A DNA stretch of 64,000 nt, taken from the NCBI RefSeq assembly GCF_900411315.1, contig NZ_LS990887.1:1194320-1258319 (forward strand). The letters run 5' to 3'. Positions 10,137 through 17,373 of the stretch are shown in pieces. A model generated the notes under the pieces. The model worked only from the letters and a program-made list of their open reading frames with translations. It had not been told where the DNA came from and did no database searches. This stretch comes from Corynebacterium senegalense. Lineage in GTDB: Bacteria; Actinomycetota; Actinomycetes; Mycobacteriales; Mycobacteriaceae. Position 1 is the first letter of the stretch; every line of letters starts with the position of its first letter. The position numbers and the translations under genes are program-made.

Positions 10137-11804
10137 ATGCCCCCGCTCAATCCGCTCCAGCGCGCCGCCTTCACCGCATCATCCCTGGTCAAGTTCCTCG
10201 CCGCCGCGGGGCGCGCGGGCATCCTCAGCCCCGAGGGAAAAATCTCGGCGCTCTTCACCGCCGGGCCCACGCTGGCGCGCTACCGCTTCACCACCGCCCG
10301 CGAGGTCGAGGCGGCCCTCGCCACCGCGCCCGAGCGCACGGCGCTTATCGACGACGACGGGCTGCTCACCTACCGCCAGCTCGCGCAGCAGTCCAAGACC
10401 ATCGCCCGGTGGCTGCTCAACCTCAAGCGGGAGCGCGGGCTGGACACCCTGCGCATCGGCGTGATGGCGCGCAACGGCCGGGGGATCATCCTGCCCATGG
10501 CCGCCAAGGGCTACGCGGGCGCCGAGCTGTTCCTCCTCAACGTCGGCTCCTCCCCCGAGCAGCTCGAGGGCATCTTCGAGGAAAACGGCATCAACGTCCT
10601 CATCATCGACGACGAGTTCGCCGACCGCATCCCCGAGCCCCTCGGCGACATCACCGTGATCTGGGCGCACACCTCCCGCGACCACGGGACGGAGGAGACG
10701 CTGCGCCGCATCGCCCTGCGCGGCGACGAGGGCCTGCCCGCCCTTCCGGCCTTCCCCCGCCACGGCAACATCGTGCTCATGTCCTCCGGCACCTCCGGCG
10801 TGCCGAAGGGCATCCTGCGGCCCGAGCCGCTCCTCCCCTTCGTCGTGGGCGGCTACCTGGAGACGGTGCCCTGGCGCAACGCGATGACCGTCCAGATCAC
10901 CGCTTCGATGTTCCACACCTGGGGCTGGTCGGCCGTCAACATCGCGTTTGCCACCCGCAACACCGTGGTCACCCAACGCATCTTCGACCCGGAGAACGTC
11001 TACCGCCAGATCCAGAACTACCGCTGCGACGGGCTGGTGTCCTCCCCCATCTTCTTCAAGCACATGGTCGACCTGCCAGGCAATGAGAAGTGGGACACCT
11101 CGACCCTTCAGTTCATCGCCTCTGCCGGCAACGCGCTCACGCCGCTGCTCGTCGAGCGCACCAACGCCCGCTTCGGCCCCATCCTGGCGAACTACTACGG
11201 CTCCACCGAGCTCGCCCTCGCCGCCTGCGCCACCGCCGAGATGGTGGCCGCCGACCCGACCATCGCCGGCAAGATCCCGCCCGGAACCATCCTCCGGCTC
11301 TACGACGACGAGGGCAACGAGGTCCCCCGGGGCGAGGTCGGGCGCATCTTCCTCACCAACGAGACCGCCCTGTCAGGCTACTCCAACCCCAACGCGGAGA
11401 TGGTCACCATCGACGGGCTCGTCGACATCGGGGACATGGGCTACCTCGACGACAAGGGCCACCTCCACGTCCTGTCCCGCAGCGACGACATGATCATCGT
11501 CGGCGGGGAGAACGTCCACCCGCAGTCCGTCGTCGAGGTCCTCGAGCGCATGCCCGGCATCCACGAGCTGCACGCCGGCGGCGTCGACGACGAAACGACC
11601 TTCAAGCGCGTCGCTGTGTGGGTCGTGCGTACCGCCGACGAGAACGGCCGGCGCCTCACCGCCCAATCCATCCGTGACTGGGTCCGCGACCACCTGGCGG
11701 ACCACTCCATCCCCCGCGACGTCAACTTCGTCGACCTGCTGCCGCGCAACGCCACGGGCAAGGTCGTCGCCCGCCACCTCCCTCCCTCCACCAGGGAGGA
11801 CTAA
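10137..11804 (+). CDS. acyl-CoA ligase, AMP-binding (FadD-like)
   Basis: 555 residues of the adenylate-forming superfamily. The phosphate loop LMSSGTSGVPKGI is near residue 218, then a YYGSTEL motif and the hinge YLDDKGHLHVLSRSDDMIIVGGENV. The C-terminal domain ends with NATGKVV, carrying the catalytic Lys. Such enzymes make acyl-adenylate and then acyl-CoA (or load a carrier protein). The N-terminal ~45 residues are an extra amphipathic segment. ATG 10137 has an AAGGA ribosome site. The likely substrate is a fatty acid, by family resemblance only. Confidence 0.88.
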   Translation: MPPLNPLQRAAFTASSLVKFLAAAGRAGILSPEGKISALFTAGPTLARYRFTTAREVEAALATAPERTALIDDDGLLTYRQLAQQSKTIARWLLNLKRERGLDTLRIGVMARNGRGIILPMAAKGYAGAELFLLNVGSSPEQLEGIFEENGINVLIIDDEFADRIPEPLGDITVIWAHTSRDHGTEETLRRIALRGDEGLPALPAFPRHGNIVLMSSGTSGVPKGILRPEPLLPFVVGGYLETVPWRNAMTVQITASMFHTWGWSAVNIAFATRNTVVTQRIFDPENVYRQIQNYRCDGLVSSPIFFKHMVDLPGNEKWDTSTLQFIASAGNALTPLLVERTNARFGPILANYYGSTELALAACATAEMVAADPTIAGKIPPGTILRLYDDEGNEVPRGEVGRIFLTNETALSGYSNPNAEMVTIDGLVDIGDMGYLDDKGHLHVLSRSDDMIIVGGENVHPQSVVEVLERMPGIHELHAGGVDDETTFKRVAVWVVRTADENGRRLTAQSIRDWVRDHLADHSIPRDVNFVDLLPRNATGKVVARHLPPSTRED

Positions 11805-11870
11805 ACTGACCCGCGTGTGGTGTGCGTCACGTAGAATCGCTACGCGAACGTACACTGCAAAGGAGCCCCC

Positions 11871-12326
11871 ATGCACTTCTCCCCCAAACTGCTGCGCCGC
11901 TTCATGTTCCTCTGGCCGCCCTTCCTCGGCGCCGGGATCCGCGTCAAGGAGTTCGCCGACGACGGCTCCAAGGTCGTCGTTAAGCACAAGATCACCAAGC
12001 TCAACCAGAACGCCGTCGGGGCGGCCTTCGGCGGCACCATCATGGCGATGACCGACCCCTTCTTCATGCTCGCCTCGATGGCGCGGCTGGGCAAGGACTA
12101 CATGGTGTGGGACGTCGCGGGCGAGGCGAAGTTCGTCAAACCCGGCAAGGGCACGATCACCGCGACCATGCTCATCCCCGACGAAACCTACGACCTGATC
12201 AGGGAAAAGACCGCCGGCGGCGAGAAGTACCTGCACTGGTTCGACACGGACGTGATCGACGAGGAGGGCGACGTCGTCGCGCACGTGCGGCGCCAGGTGT
12301 ATTACCGGCGCAAGCGGGACAAGTAA
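11871..12326 (+). CDS. DUF4442 hotdog-fold protein, thioesterase-like
   Basis: 151 residues, start ATG with AAGGAG upstream and a TACACT -10 box before that. The pattern MHFSPKLLRRFMFLWPPFLGAGI, then the central NQNAVGAAFGGTIMAM, matches DUF4442, a family predicted to have the hotdog fold of acyl-CoA thioesterases. The upstream neighbour is an acyl-CoA ligase, so a role in acyl-CoA turnover is plausible but inferred. A strong terminator follows 20 bases after the stop. Confidence 0.82.
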   Translation: MHFSPKLLRRFMFLWPPFLGAGIRVKEFADDGSKVVVKHKITKLNQNAVGAAFGGTIMAMTDPFFMLASMARLGKDYMVWDVAGEAKFVKPGKGTITATMLIPDETYDLIREKTAGGEKYLHWFDTDVIDEEGDVVAHVRRQVYYRRKRDK

Positions 12327-12346
12327 CCCGGCGCGAAGAATGAGCG

Positions 12347-12381
12347 AAACCCCAGCTAGAAACACTGTCTAGCTGGGGTTT
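12347..12381. terminator. bidirectional rho-independent terminator
   Basis: A perfect 14-bp inverted repeat (AAACCCCAGCTAGA / TCTAGCTGGGGTTT) has a 7-base loop. A/T ends on both sides let it serve the DUF4442 gene (+) and the tRNA-Thr gene (-). Confidence 0.92.
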
Positions 12382-12384
12382 CGG

Positions 12385-12460
12385 TGGAGCCACCTGCGAG
12401 AATCGAACTCGCGACCTTCTCATTACGAGTGAGATGCTCTACCGACTGAGCTAAGGTGGC
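12385..12460 (-). tRNA. tRNA-Thr (anticodon CGT)
   Basis: Read on the minus strand, a 7-bp acceptor stem GCCACCT/AGGTGGC closes a normal cloverleaf. The anticodon loop is CTCGTAA between TCTCA/TGAGA stems, giving CGT, which reads ACG. The T arm contains GTTCGATTC, and CCA is encoded. It is followed by the bidirectional terminator. Confidence 0.95.
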
Positions 12461-12541
12461 CGGGCCGCGCGCACTGCAACCACTGCACGCAATCCGCGCC
12501 ATAGCTTAACCCAGAGTCAGGAAAACCGTGAAACCCGCAGG

Positions 12542-13750
12542 TTACTTGACGTTGCAGGCCTTGCGGATGCGCCCCAGCATCCCGTTGAACGCGATGGTCG
12601 GCTGGACGTTTTGGTCCAGGCTCTCGCGGCAGGTCACGATCGCGTCCTGGCACGCCACCAGCCCCTCCAGGCTCACCTTCGAGGCGATTTCGGCGCTCAG
12701 GCCCTCGAAGTCGGGGTGCGTCAGACCGACGTCCGCCCCGCTCTTGAGCACCATCGCGTCGCGGTACACCCCGGCCAGGTCGACGAGGGTGAGGTCGAGG
12801 ACGTCGCGGTTGCGCCGGGTCCCGCGCTTCTTCTGCCGCGCCTCGAGCTCGCTTATCGACGCCTCACTGCCGCGCAGCGCCTTCGCCGCGCCCTTGCCCC
12901 TGGCGCCCACCCCGAGGGCCTGGGCGAGCTTCTCCCGCTCCTGCTCGTCCGCCGCGGAGTACGCGGAGACGGATTCCTTTTTCGCCGCGGCGATGAGGGT
13001 GCCCACGGCCTGGAAGGCCTGGTCGCCGTGGAAGACGAGCTCCGCGAGGTTGATCGCCTGGGCGCGGCGGGCCTGGACGTCCTTGTTCTTGACCAGGAGG
13101 CGGGCGCGGCCGATGTGGCGCAGGGAGGTGGCGGCGGCGAGTTGGGCGTCGGGAAGCGTGGCCCCCTCCTCCTCGGTGAGGATGCGCACGATCTCCTCGG
13201 TCGAGGGGGCGGGGATGTAGAGGTGGCGGCAGCGCGAGCGCAGCGTCTGGGAGAAGTCCTCCGGGTCGGTCGAGGGGGCGGAGAGGATGATGACGGTGCG
13301 GGCGGGGGGCTCCTCGACGGTCTTGAGGACGGCGTCGGCGGCCTGCTCGGTGAAGCGGTCGGCGTCGTCGATGATGATGACGCGCCAGTTCGCAACCGTC
13401 GGCAGGCGGGCCGCCTGGTGCACGATGTCGCGCATCGCCTCGACGTGGATGACCAGCTCCTTGGGCACGACGTGGACGATGTCGGTGTGGGCGTCGGCGA
13501 AGGCGTCGAGGCAGCCCTTGCAGCGGCCGCAGCCGACGACCTCGGGGTCGGTGCACACGAGGGCGGCGGCGAAGGCCTTCGCGGTGGTGGAGCGGCCCGA
13601 GCCGGGCGGGCCGGTGAACAGCCACGAATGGGTCATCGCGCGCGGGTCGCCGATGCCGCGCGCGGCGGCCGCCGCGGCCATGATGGCATCGTGCACCCGC
13701 GGGGTGTCGGCGAGCCTGTCGCTCACGCTCCTGTACGTCACACCAGACAC
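12542..13750 (-). CDS. holB: DNA polymerase III delta' subunit
   Basis: 402 residues of the clamp-loader AAA+ family. GPPGSGRST (about 47-55) is the P-loop. A four-Cys zinc module (Cys66, 74, 77, 80) follows, as in bacterial delta'. IIIDDADRF is the Walker B-like segment and SRCRHLYIP the sensor region. Delta' loads the sliding clamp together with gamma/tau and delta. GTG 13741 is a possible alternative start. The gene diverges from cyaB across 48 bases. Confidence 0.93.
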   Translation of the reverse strand: MSGVTYRSVSDRLADTPRVHDAIMAAAAAARGIGDPRAMTHSWLFTGPPGSGRSTTAKAFAAALVCTDPEVVGCGRCKGCLDAFADAHTDIVHVVPKELVIHVEAMRDIVHQAARLPTVANWRVIIIDDADRFTEQAADAVLKTVEEPPARTVIILSAPSTDPEDFSQTLRSRCRHLYIPAPSTEEIVRILTEEEGATLPDAQLAAATSLRHIGRARLLVKNKDVQARRAQAINLAELVFHGDQAFQAVGTLIAAAKKESVSAYSAADEQEREKLAQALGVGARGKGAAKALRGSEASISELEARQKKRGTRRNRDVLDLTLVDLAGVYRDAMVLKSGADVGLTHPDFEGLSAEIASKVSLEGLVACQDAIVTCRESLDQNVQPTIAFNGMLGRIRKACNVK

Positions 13751-13784
13751 ACTACTTGTTCGCCCGCCGGGTGAACCATCCCAT

Positions 13785-13790
13785 TAGAGT
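13785..13790 (+). promoter_or_regulatory. -10 element for cyaB
   Basis: TAGAGT lies 8 bases before ATG 13799, so the transcript would begin at or just before that ATG. GTG 13793 would be too close to be translated from the same transcript, which supports 13799 as the start. Confidence 0.4.
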
Positions 13791-13798
13791 ATGTGGAC

Positions 13799-15325
13799 AT
13801 GGACAGATTCTGGCGCAGCGTGAAGTGGCTGTGGGGCACCTCGTGGCCCCTCTACGCGGCGACAGTCCTGGGCACCAACGTCGTCGGCGCGCTGGCGATC
13901 ATGCTCTTCATCCGCTTCCTCATCCCCGTCCCCGAGGTGGAGTCGCTCTCCGTCGCGGACAACGGGATGGGCTACGTCGGCGTGGCCTACTTCGTCGTGG
14001 CTGTGGTCATCGGCATGGTGGTCACGTTCCTGCTGTTCCGGCCGGTGCTGGAGTGGCAGCGCAACCCGGAGGGCCACGACCCGAACATGGTGCGCAACCT
14101 CGTCATGCGGCTGCCCGGGCTGCAGACGTGGGTCGTGGTGGCCGTGTGGCTCATCGGCATCGCCATCGCGGGGTTCACCGCCGCGCGCATCAGCACACGG
14201 CTGACCGTCGTGGTGGTCGTCTCCACGCTCATGGCCTGCATGATCGTGGCGATCCTCACCTACGTCCAGGCCGCCCGCCTGGTCCGCCCGATCGCGGCGA
14301 GCGCGCTCGCCCGCCGCTTCGAGGACTCGACCCTCGAGCCGCCCATCGCGACCCGGCTGTTCTTCACCTGGTTCACCACCACGGGCTTCCCGCTGCTCGG
14401 CGTGCTGCTGCTCTACTGGGCCCAGCGCAACAACTTCTTCACCAACACCCCCGGCTCCCTCATGCCGGCGGTCGCGGCGCTCGCGGTGACGGCCCTGGTG
14501 ACGGGCATCGTCGGCACGACCTTCGCCATCATGAGCGTGGTGGACCCGATCAAGGAGCTGCAGGAGGCCATCAACCGGGTGCGCCGCGGCGAGTCGGACA
14601 CCCAGGTGGACATCTACGACGGCTCCGAGATCGGCGTGCTCCAGGCCGGCTTCAACGAGATGATGCGCGGGCTCAACGAGCGCCAGCGCGTCCGCGACAT
14701 CTTCGGCCGCTACGTCGGCATCGAGGTCGCCCAGAAGGCCCTCGAAGAAAAGCCGGAGCTCGGCGGCGAGGACCGCAAGGTCGCCGTCGTCTTTGTCGAC
14801 GTCGTCGGCTCGACTACCTTCGCCGTCGACCACACCCCGGAGGAGGTCGTCTCCGCGCTCAACGACTTCTTCGAGGTCGTCGTCGAGGTCGTGCACCGCA
14901 ACAAGGGCGTGATCAACAAGTTCGAGGGCGACGCCGCGCTCGCGGTCTTCGGCGCGCCCATCGCGCTTCACGACGCCACCTCCCACGCCCTCCAGGCCGC
15001 CCGCGAACTGCGCGAGGAAATGCTCGGCCTGCAGCTCCAGGCGGGCGTCGGCGTCGCCTCCGGACACGTCGTCGCCGGCCACATCGGCGGCTCCGACCGC
15101 TTCGAGTACACCGTCATCGGCGACGCCGTCAACGCCGCCGCCCGCCTCACCGAGCTGGCCAAGGACACCCCCGGCCAGGTGCTCACCAACGCCGCCACGC
15201 TGCGCGCCGCCAACGAGGTCGAGCAGCAGCGCTGGACGCTGATGAAATCGATCGAGCTGCGCGGGCGCAACCGCATGACGCAGCTGGCGCGCCCCGTGCG
15301 GGCGACGCTGGCGGACCGCTACTAG
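13799..15325 (+). CDS. cyaB: membrane-anchored class III adenylate cyclase
   Basis: About 508 residues. The N-terminal half has six membrane segments (about 20-43, 62-82, 112-130, 137-157, 188-208, 222-248), followed by a HAMP-like linker (about 250-302) and a class III cyclase domain (about 325-500). Catalytic residues are present: metal ligand in FVDVVGST, Lys and Asp in NKFEGDAAL, and VIGDAVNAAARL for substrate binding. It makes cAMP, the effector of GlxR, whose gene is also in this window near 35 kb. In C. glutamicum the CyaB orthologue is the main adenylate cyclase and lies beside topA, as here. Confidence 0.93.
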   Translation: MDRFWRSVKWLWGTSWPLYAATVLGTNVVGALAIMLFIRFLIPVPEVESLSVADNGMGYVGVAYFVVAVVIGMVVTFLLFRPVLEWQRNPEGHDPNMVRNLVMRLPGLQTWVVVAVWLIGIAIAGFTAARISTRLTVVVVVSTLMACMIVAILTYVQAARLVRPIAASALARRFEDSTLEPPIATRLFFTWFTTTGFPLLGVLLLYWAQRNNFFTNTPGSLMPAVAALAVTALVTGIVGTTFAIMSVVDPIKELQEAINRVRRGESDTQVDIYDGSEIGVLQAGFNEMMRGLNERQRVRDIFGRYVGIEVAQKALEEKPELGGEDRKVAVVFVDVVGSTTFAVDHTPEEVVSALNDFFEVVVEVVHRNKGVINKFEGDAALAVFGAPIALHDATSHALQAARELREEMLGLQLQAGVGVASGHVVAGHIGGSDRFEYTVIGDAVNAAARLTELAKDTPGQVLTNAATLRAANEVEQQRWTLMKSIELRGRNRMTQLARPVRATLADRY

Positions 15326-15347
15326 GGACGCCGCGCTTCGCAGCTAC

Positions 15348-15387
15348 CTTCACAATGAACTTCTCAATTGTGATGTTAGGTATGAAG
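15348..15387. repeat. 40-bp array of spaced 7-mers, left copy (3' of the AlbA_2 gene)
   Basis: Half-sites CTTCACA (15348) and CTTCTCA (15360), then TGTGATG (15369) and TATGAAG (15381), are 12 bp apart within each orientation. The 40 bp match the array at 16853-16892 at 29 of 40 positions with no gap. It lies between the convergent stops of cyaB and the AlbA_2 gene. Confidence 0.85.
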
Positions 15388-15399
15388 CGACGGACAAAT

Positions 15400-16833
15400 T
15401 CAGATCCTCAGGCGGTAGCGCTGCTTAGGGCTGCGCGAGGGCTCTGTCCGCTCGACGACCCCTTCTTCGATTAACGAGTTCAGGGAGTTCAATACAGAGG
15501 AACGACTCAACTTTGTCGCGGCAACGAGTTCGGCGGTAGAGGCAGACACCATAGATTCCAAGTGGCCTTGGACAACATCCCGAGCAGTCCCGTACCGCTC
15601 CTGGGGAGCAACCCTGCGACGGGAGAAAGTCACCGTGAAGCTGTTGAGCGTATTCGTGTAGACGGGCTCCGGCATCAGCGCTTTAGCCAATGCGTTTCGC
15701 ATGGCGTCTATTCCAGTGCCGCGGTTCTCCGCAACGGCACCTCCACCGGGAAAACGCACGTCTTCCAGGAGGGTGGCGATCCGCTGATTCCTCGTCGAGC
15801 TAACCCCTGGCTCCCCGAGGTTGTTTACAGTAACTCCCCCGTAGAGACCTCCGGGACTCGAGATTTCCAACCGGTCCACGAACATGTTGATCTGCACCGG
15901 GCTCCCGAGGGAATACGGTGAATAGTCTCGGTGCATGAGAGCGTTCACAACTGCTTCACGCACCGCAATTTCGGGATAGTCGGGGACATCGCGTCGAAAA
16001 GCCCCCTCAATCATGGCCCCTGTTCTCATGTTGCGTTTCACAACCGCCAGCGCCTGGGACACCAGTTCAGGGATGTTGCCCGTAATAGTCTCGGAGTCCA
16101 GAAGGCGCTGCCCTTCCGTGATCTCACCCTTCCGTGTTCCGGGAAAGAGAGCGAAGGTAACGCACAGCCGCGGATAGAACTCTTGCGGATAATCCCCCAT
16201 GACGAGCAGGGAGGCTAGGGTGGGAGATCCTTGCCGCGCCAAGCGTAAACGGCGGAGAGCAGTATCCTTTCCCTGTGCAAAGGTCTTGGGGCGCCGTTCT
16301 TCCTGCAGCCGCAGGTATGCGGCCAGCACCCCATCATCGACATCCGACATAGATGCCTCCGCGACCGGTTCCTCATCCCATTTGGGCTGAACCTTCTCCT
16401 CGAGAAGTCGATCCACTTCGTATTTCGTCAGCCGAGTGTCTCCATCACCCGTGCGGATGTAACTGCCGTTATATTGCCCCTGGTCCGTCACGTAGCACGG
16501 CTTGTCTATGCTGGAGAGCTCTTTCACTTCAGCAACCAGCACGACAACATCCTCCAAAGGAACAAGGTCGATGTTCGGCCGCACAGGGGGCGACAGCTGG
16601 GCGCATCGCTGTTCCAGCTGGTCTTGCGAGACGCGTGCATCGAAATTGGGAACTGGGGCAAACCCGTCCGCCTCGCTCACACCGACAATCAGGATTCCCC
16701 CGTTCGCGTTTGAAAACGCACTGAGAGTTGCCCTGGCATCTTTCCCAATGCCACTCTTCACTTCAATTCGCTGTTTATCAGTGCCGATGATCCTCAGGTC
16801 ACCGATAATCTTCCCCAGTTCAGCACTCTCCAC
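15400..16833 (-). CDS. AlbA_2 / HATPase_c_4 ATP-binding regulator (COG2865-like)
   Basis: 477 residues in three parts. About 20-145 is an AlbA_2 (Schlafen-type) domain with IEVKSGIGK and AFSNANGGILIVGVSE. About 285-385 is a GHKL-type ATP-binding domain (EAVVNALMHRDY, EISSPGGLYGGV, STRNQRIA, ENRGTGIDAM). About 420-477 is a winged helix (SASTAELVAATKLSRSSVLNSL). Such proteins are annotated as predicted regulators or RecG-like; none of that is proven. The base composition is visibly more AT-rich than in the neighbours, and the gene splits the cyaB-topA neighbourhood that is contiguous in C. glutamicum (recalled), so it is probably acquired. GTG 16833 has a GGAGG site 6-7 bases upstream. Matching arrays of short repeats flank the gene. 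Confidence 0.88.
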   Translation of the reverse strand: MESAELGKIIGDLRIIGTDKQRIEVKSGIGKDARATLSAFSNANGGILIVGVSEADGFAPVPNFDARVSQDQLEQRCAQLSPPVRPNIDLVPLEDVVVLVAEVKELSSIDKPCYVTDQGQYNGSYIRTGDGDTRLTKYEVDRLLEEKVQPKWDEEPVAEASMSDVDDGVLAAYLRLQEERRPKTFAQGKDTALRRLRLARQGSPTLASLLVMGDYPQEFYPRLCVTFALFPGTRKGEITEGQRLLDSETITGNIPELVSQALAVVKRNMRTGAMIEGAFRRDVPDYPEIAVREAVVNALMHRDYSPYSLGSPVQINMFVDRLEISSPGGLYGGVTVNNLGEPGVSSTRNQRIATLLEDVRFPGGGAVAENRGTGIDAMRNALAKALMPEPVYTNTLNSFTVTFSRRRVAPQERYGTARDVVQGHLESMVSASTAELVAATKLSRSSVLNSLNSLIEEGVVERTEPSRSPKQRYRLRI

Positions 16834-16852
16834 GTGCCCTCCTCGACTTGAG

Positions 16853-16916
16853 CTTCACACTTAGCTTCATACTCATCTTATTAGGTGTGAAGACTTTTGT
16901 GAAGATCGATATGAAG
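16853..16916. promoter_or_regulatory. operator-like array overlapping the AlbA_2 gene promoter, right copy
   Basis: Half-sites CTTCACA (16853), CTTCATA (16865), TGTGAAG (16886), TGTGAAG (16898) and TATGAAG (16910) repeat at 12-bp steps within each orientation. On the minus strand TTCACA (16903-16898), a 17-base spacer and TAAGAT (16880-16875) form a promoter for the gene: one half-site is the -35 box and others flank the -10. The first 40 bp (16853-16892) match the array 3' of the gene. Binding by the gene's own winged helix, giving autorepression, is the simplest reading (inference). Confidence 0.7.
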
Positions 16917-16929
16917 CTCGTCCGCTCCG

Positions 16930-17373
16930 TCACCGCAGCCCCTGCGCCAGCAGGAGGTGGCCGATGCTGCCGGCGGCGGCCACGAGGGCGTCGAGAAGCG
17001 GGTTGCGTGCGCCCGAGTTGGCGAAAAGCCGCAGGCCCTCCGCCGCGAAGGCGAGGTTGGCGCCGTGGCTGATGCCCTCCAGTGCAGGCACCCCACCCCG
17101 CAGTGCCGGGTCGTTGGCCAGCGCCACGGTGACGGCGTGCGCCGCGACGACCGCGCCCACGCCCAGCGCAGACGGGCGGCGCGGGACGCGGTTCTGGTCG
17201 AATGCGGCGAGCGCGGCGGCCGGGTTCCAGGGGGCGGCGAGCAGACGCGCGGCCGGCTCGGCGGCGATGCGCAGGCGCCTGCTCAGCGACGCCCCAGCCG
17301 GCACCACCCACGCGGGGCGGGAGCCCACGGCGAGCGCGAGCGCCTCCGCGCCGCGCAGGGTCCGCCGGATCAC
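16930..17373 (-). CDS. small hypothetical protein coupled to topA
   Basis: 147 residues, Ala/Leu-rich, with a few mildly hydrophobic stretches (for example 69-84) but no clear signal peptide and no motif I recognise. Its ATG overlaps the topA stop (ATGA), so it is translated from the topA message. A protein in this position is found after topA in other corynebacteria, as I recall. Function unknown. Confidence 0.65.
   Translation of the reverse strand: MIRRTLRGAEALALAVGSRPAWVVPAGASLSRRLRIAAEPAARLLAAPWNPAAALAAFDQNRVPRRPSALGVGAVVAAHAVTVALANDPALRGGVPALEGISHGANLAFAAEGLRLFANSGARNPLLDALVAAAGSIGHLLLAQGLR

Noticed and set aside
15325..16930. Target-site duplication or tRNA-type attachment site around the AlbA_2 gene
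   Set aside because: I compared the outer flanks and found no duplicated target beyond the 40-bp arrays, and there is no integrase or tRNA there.
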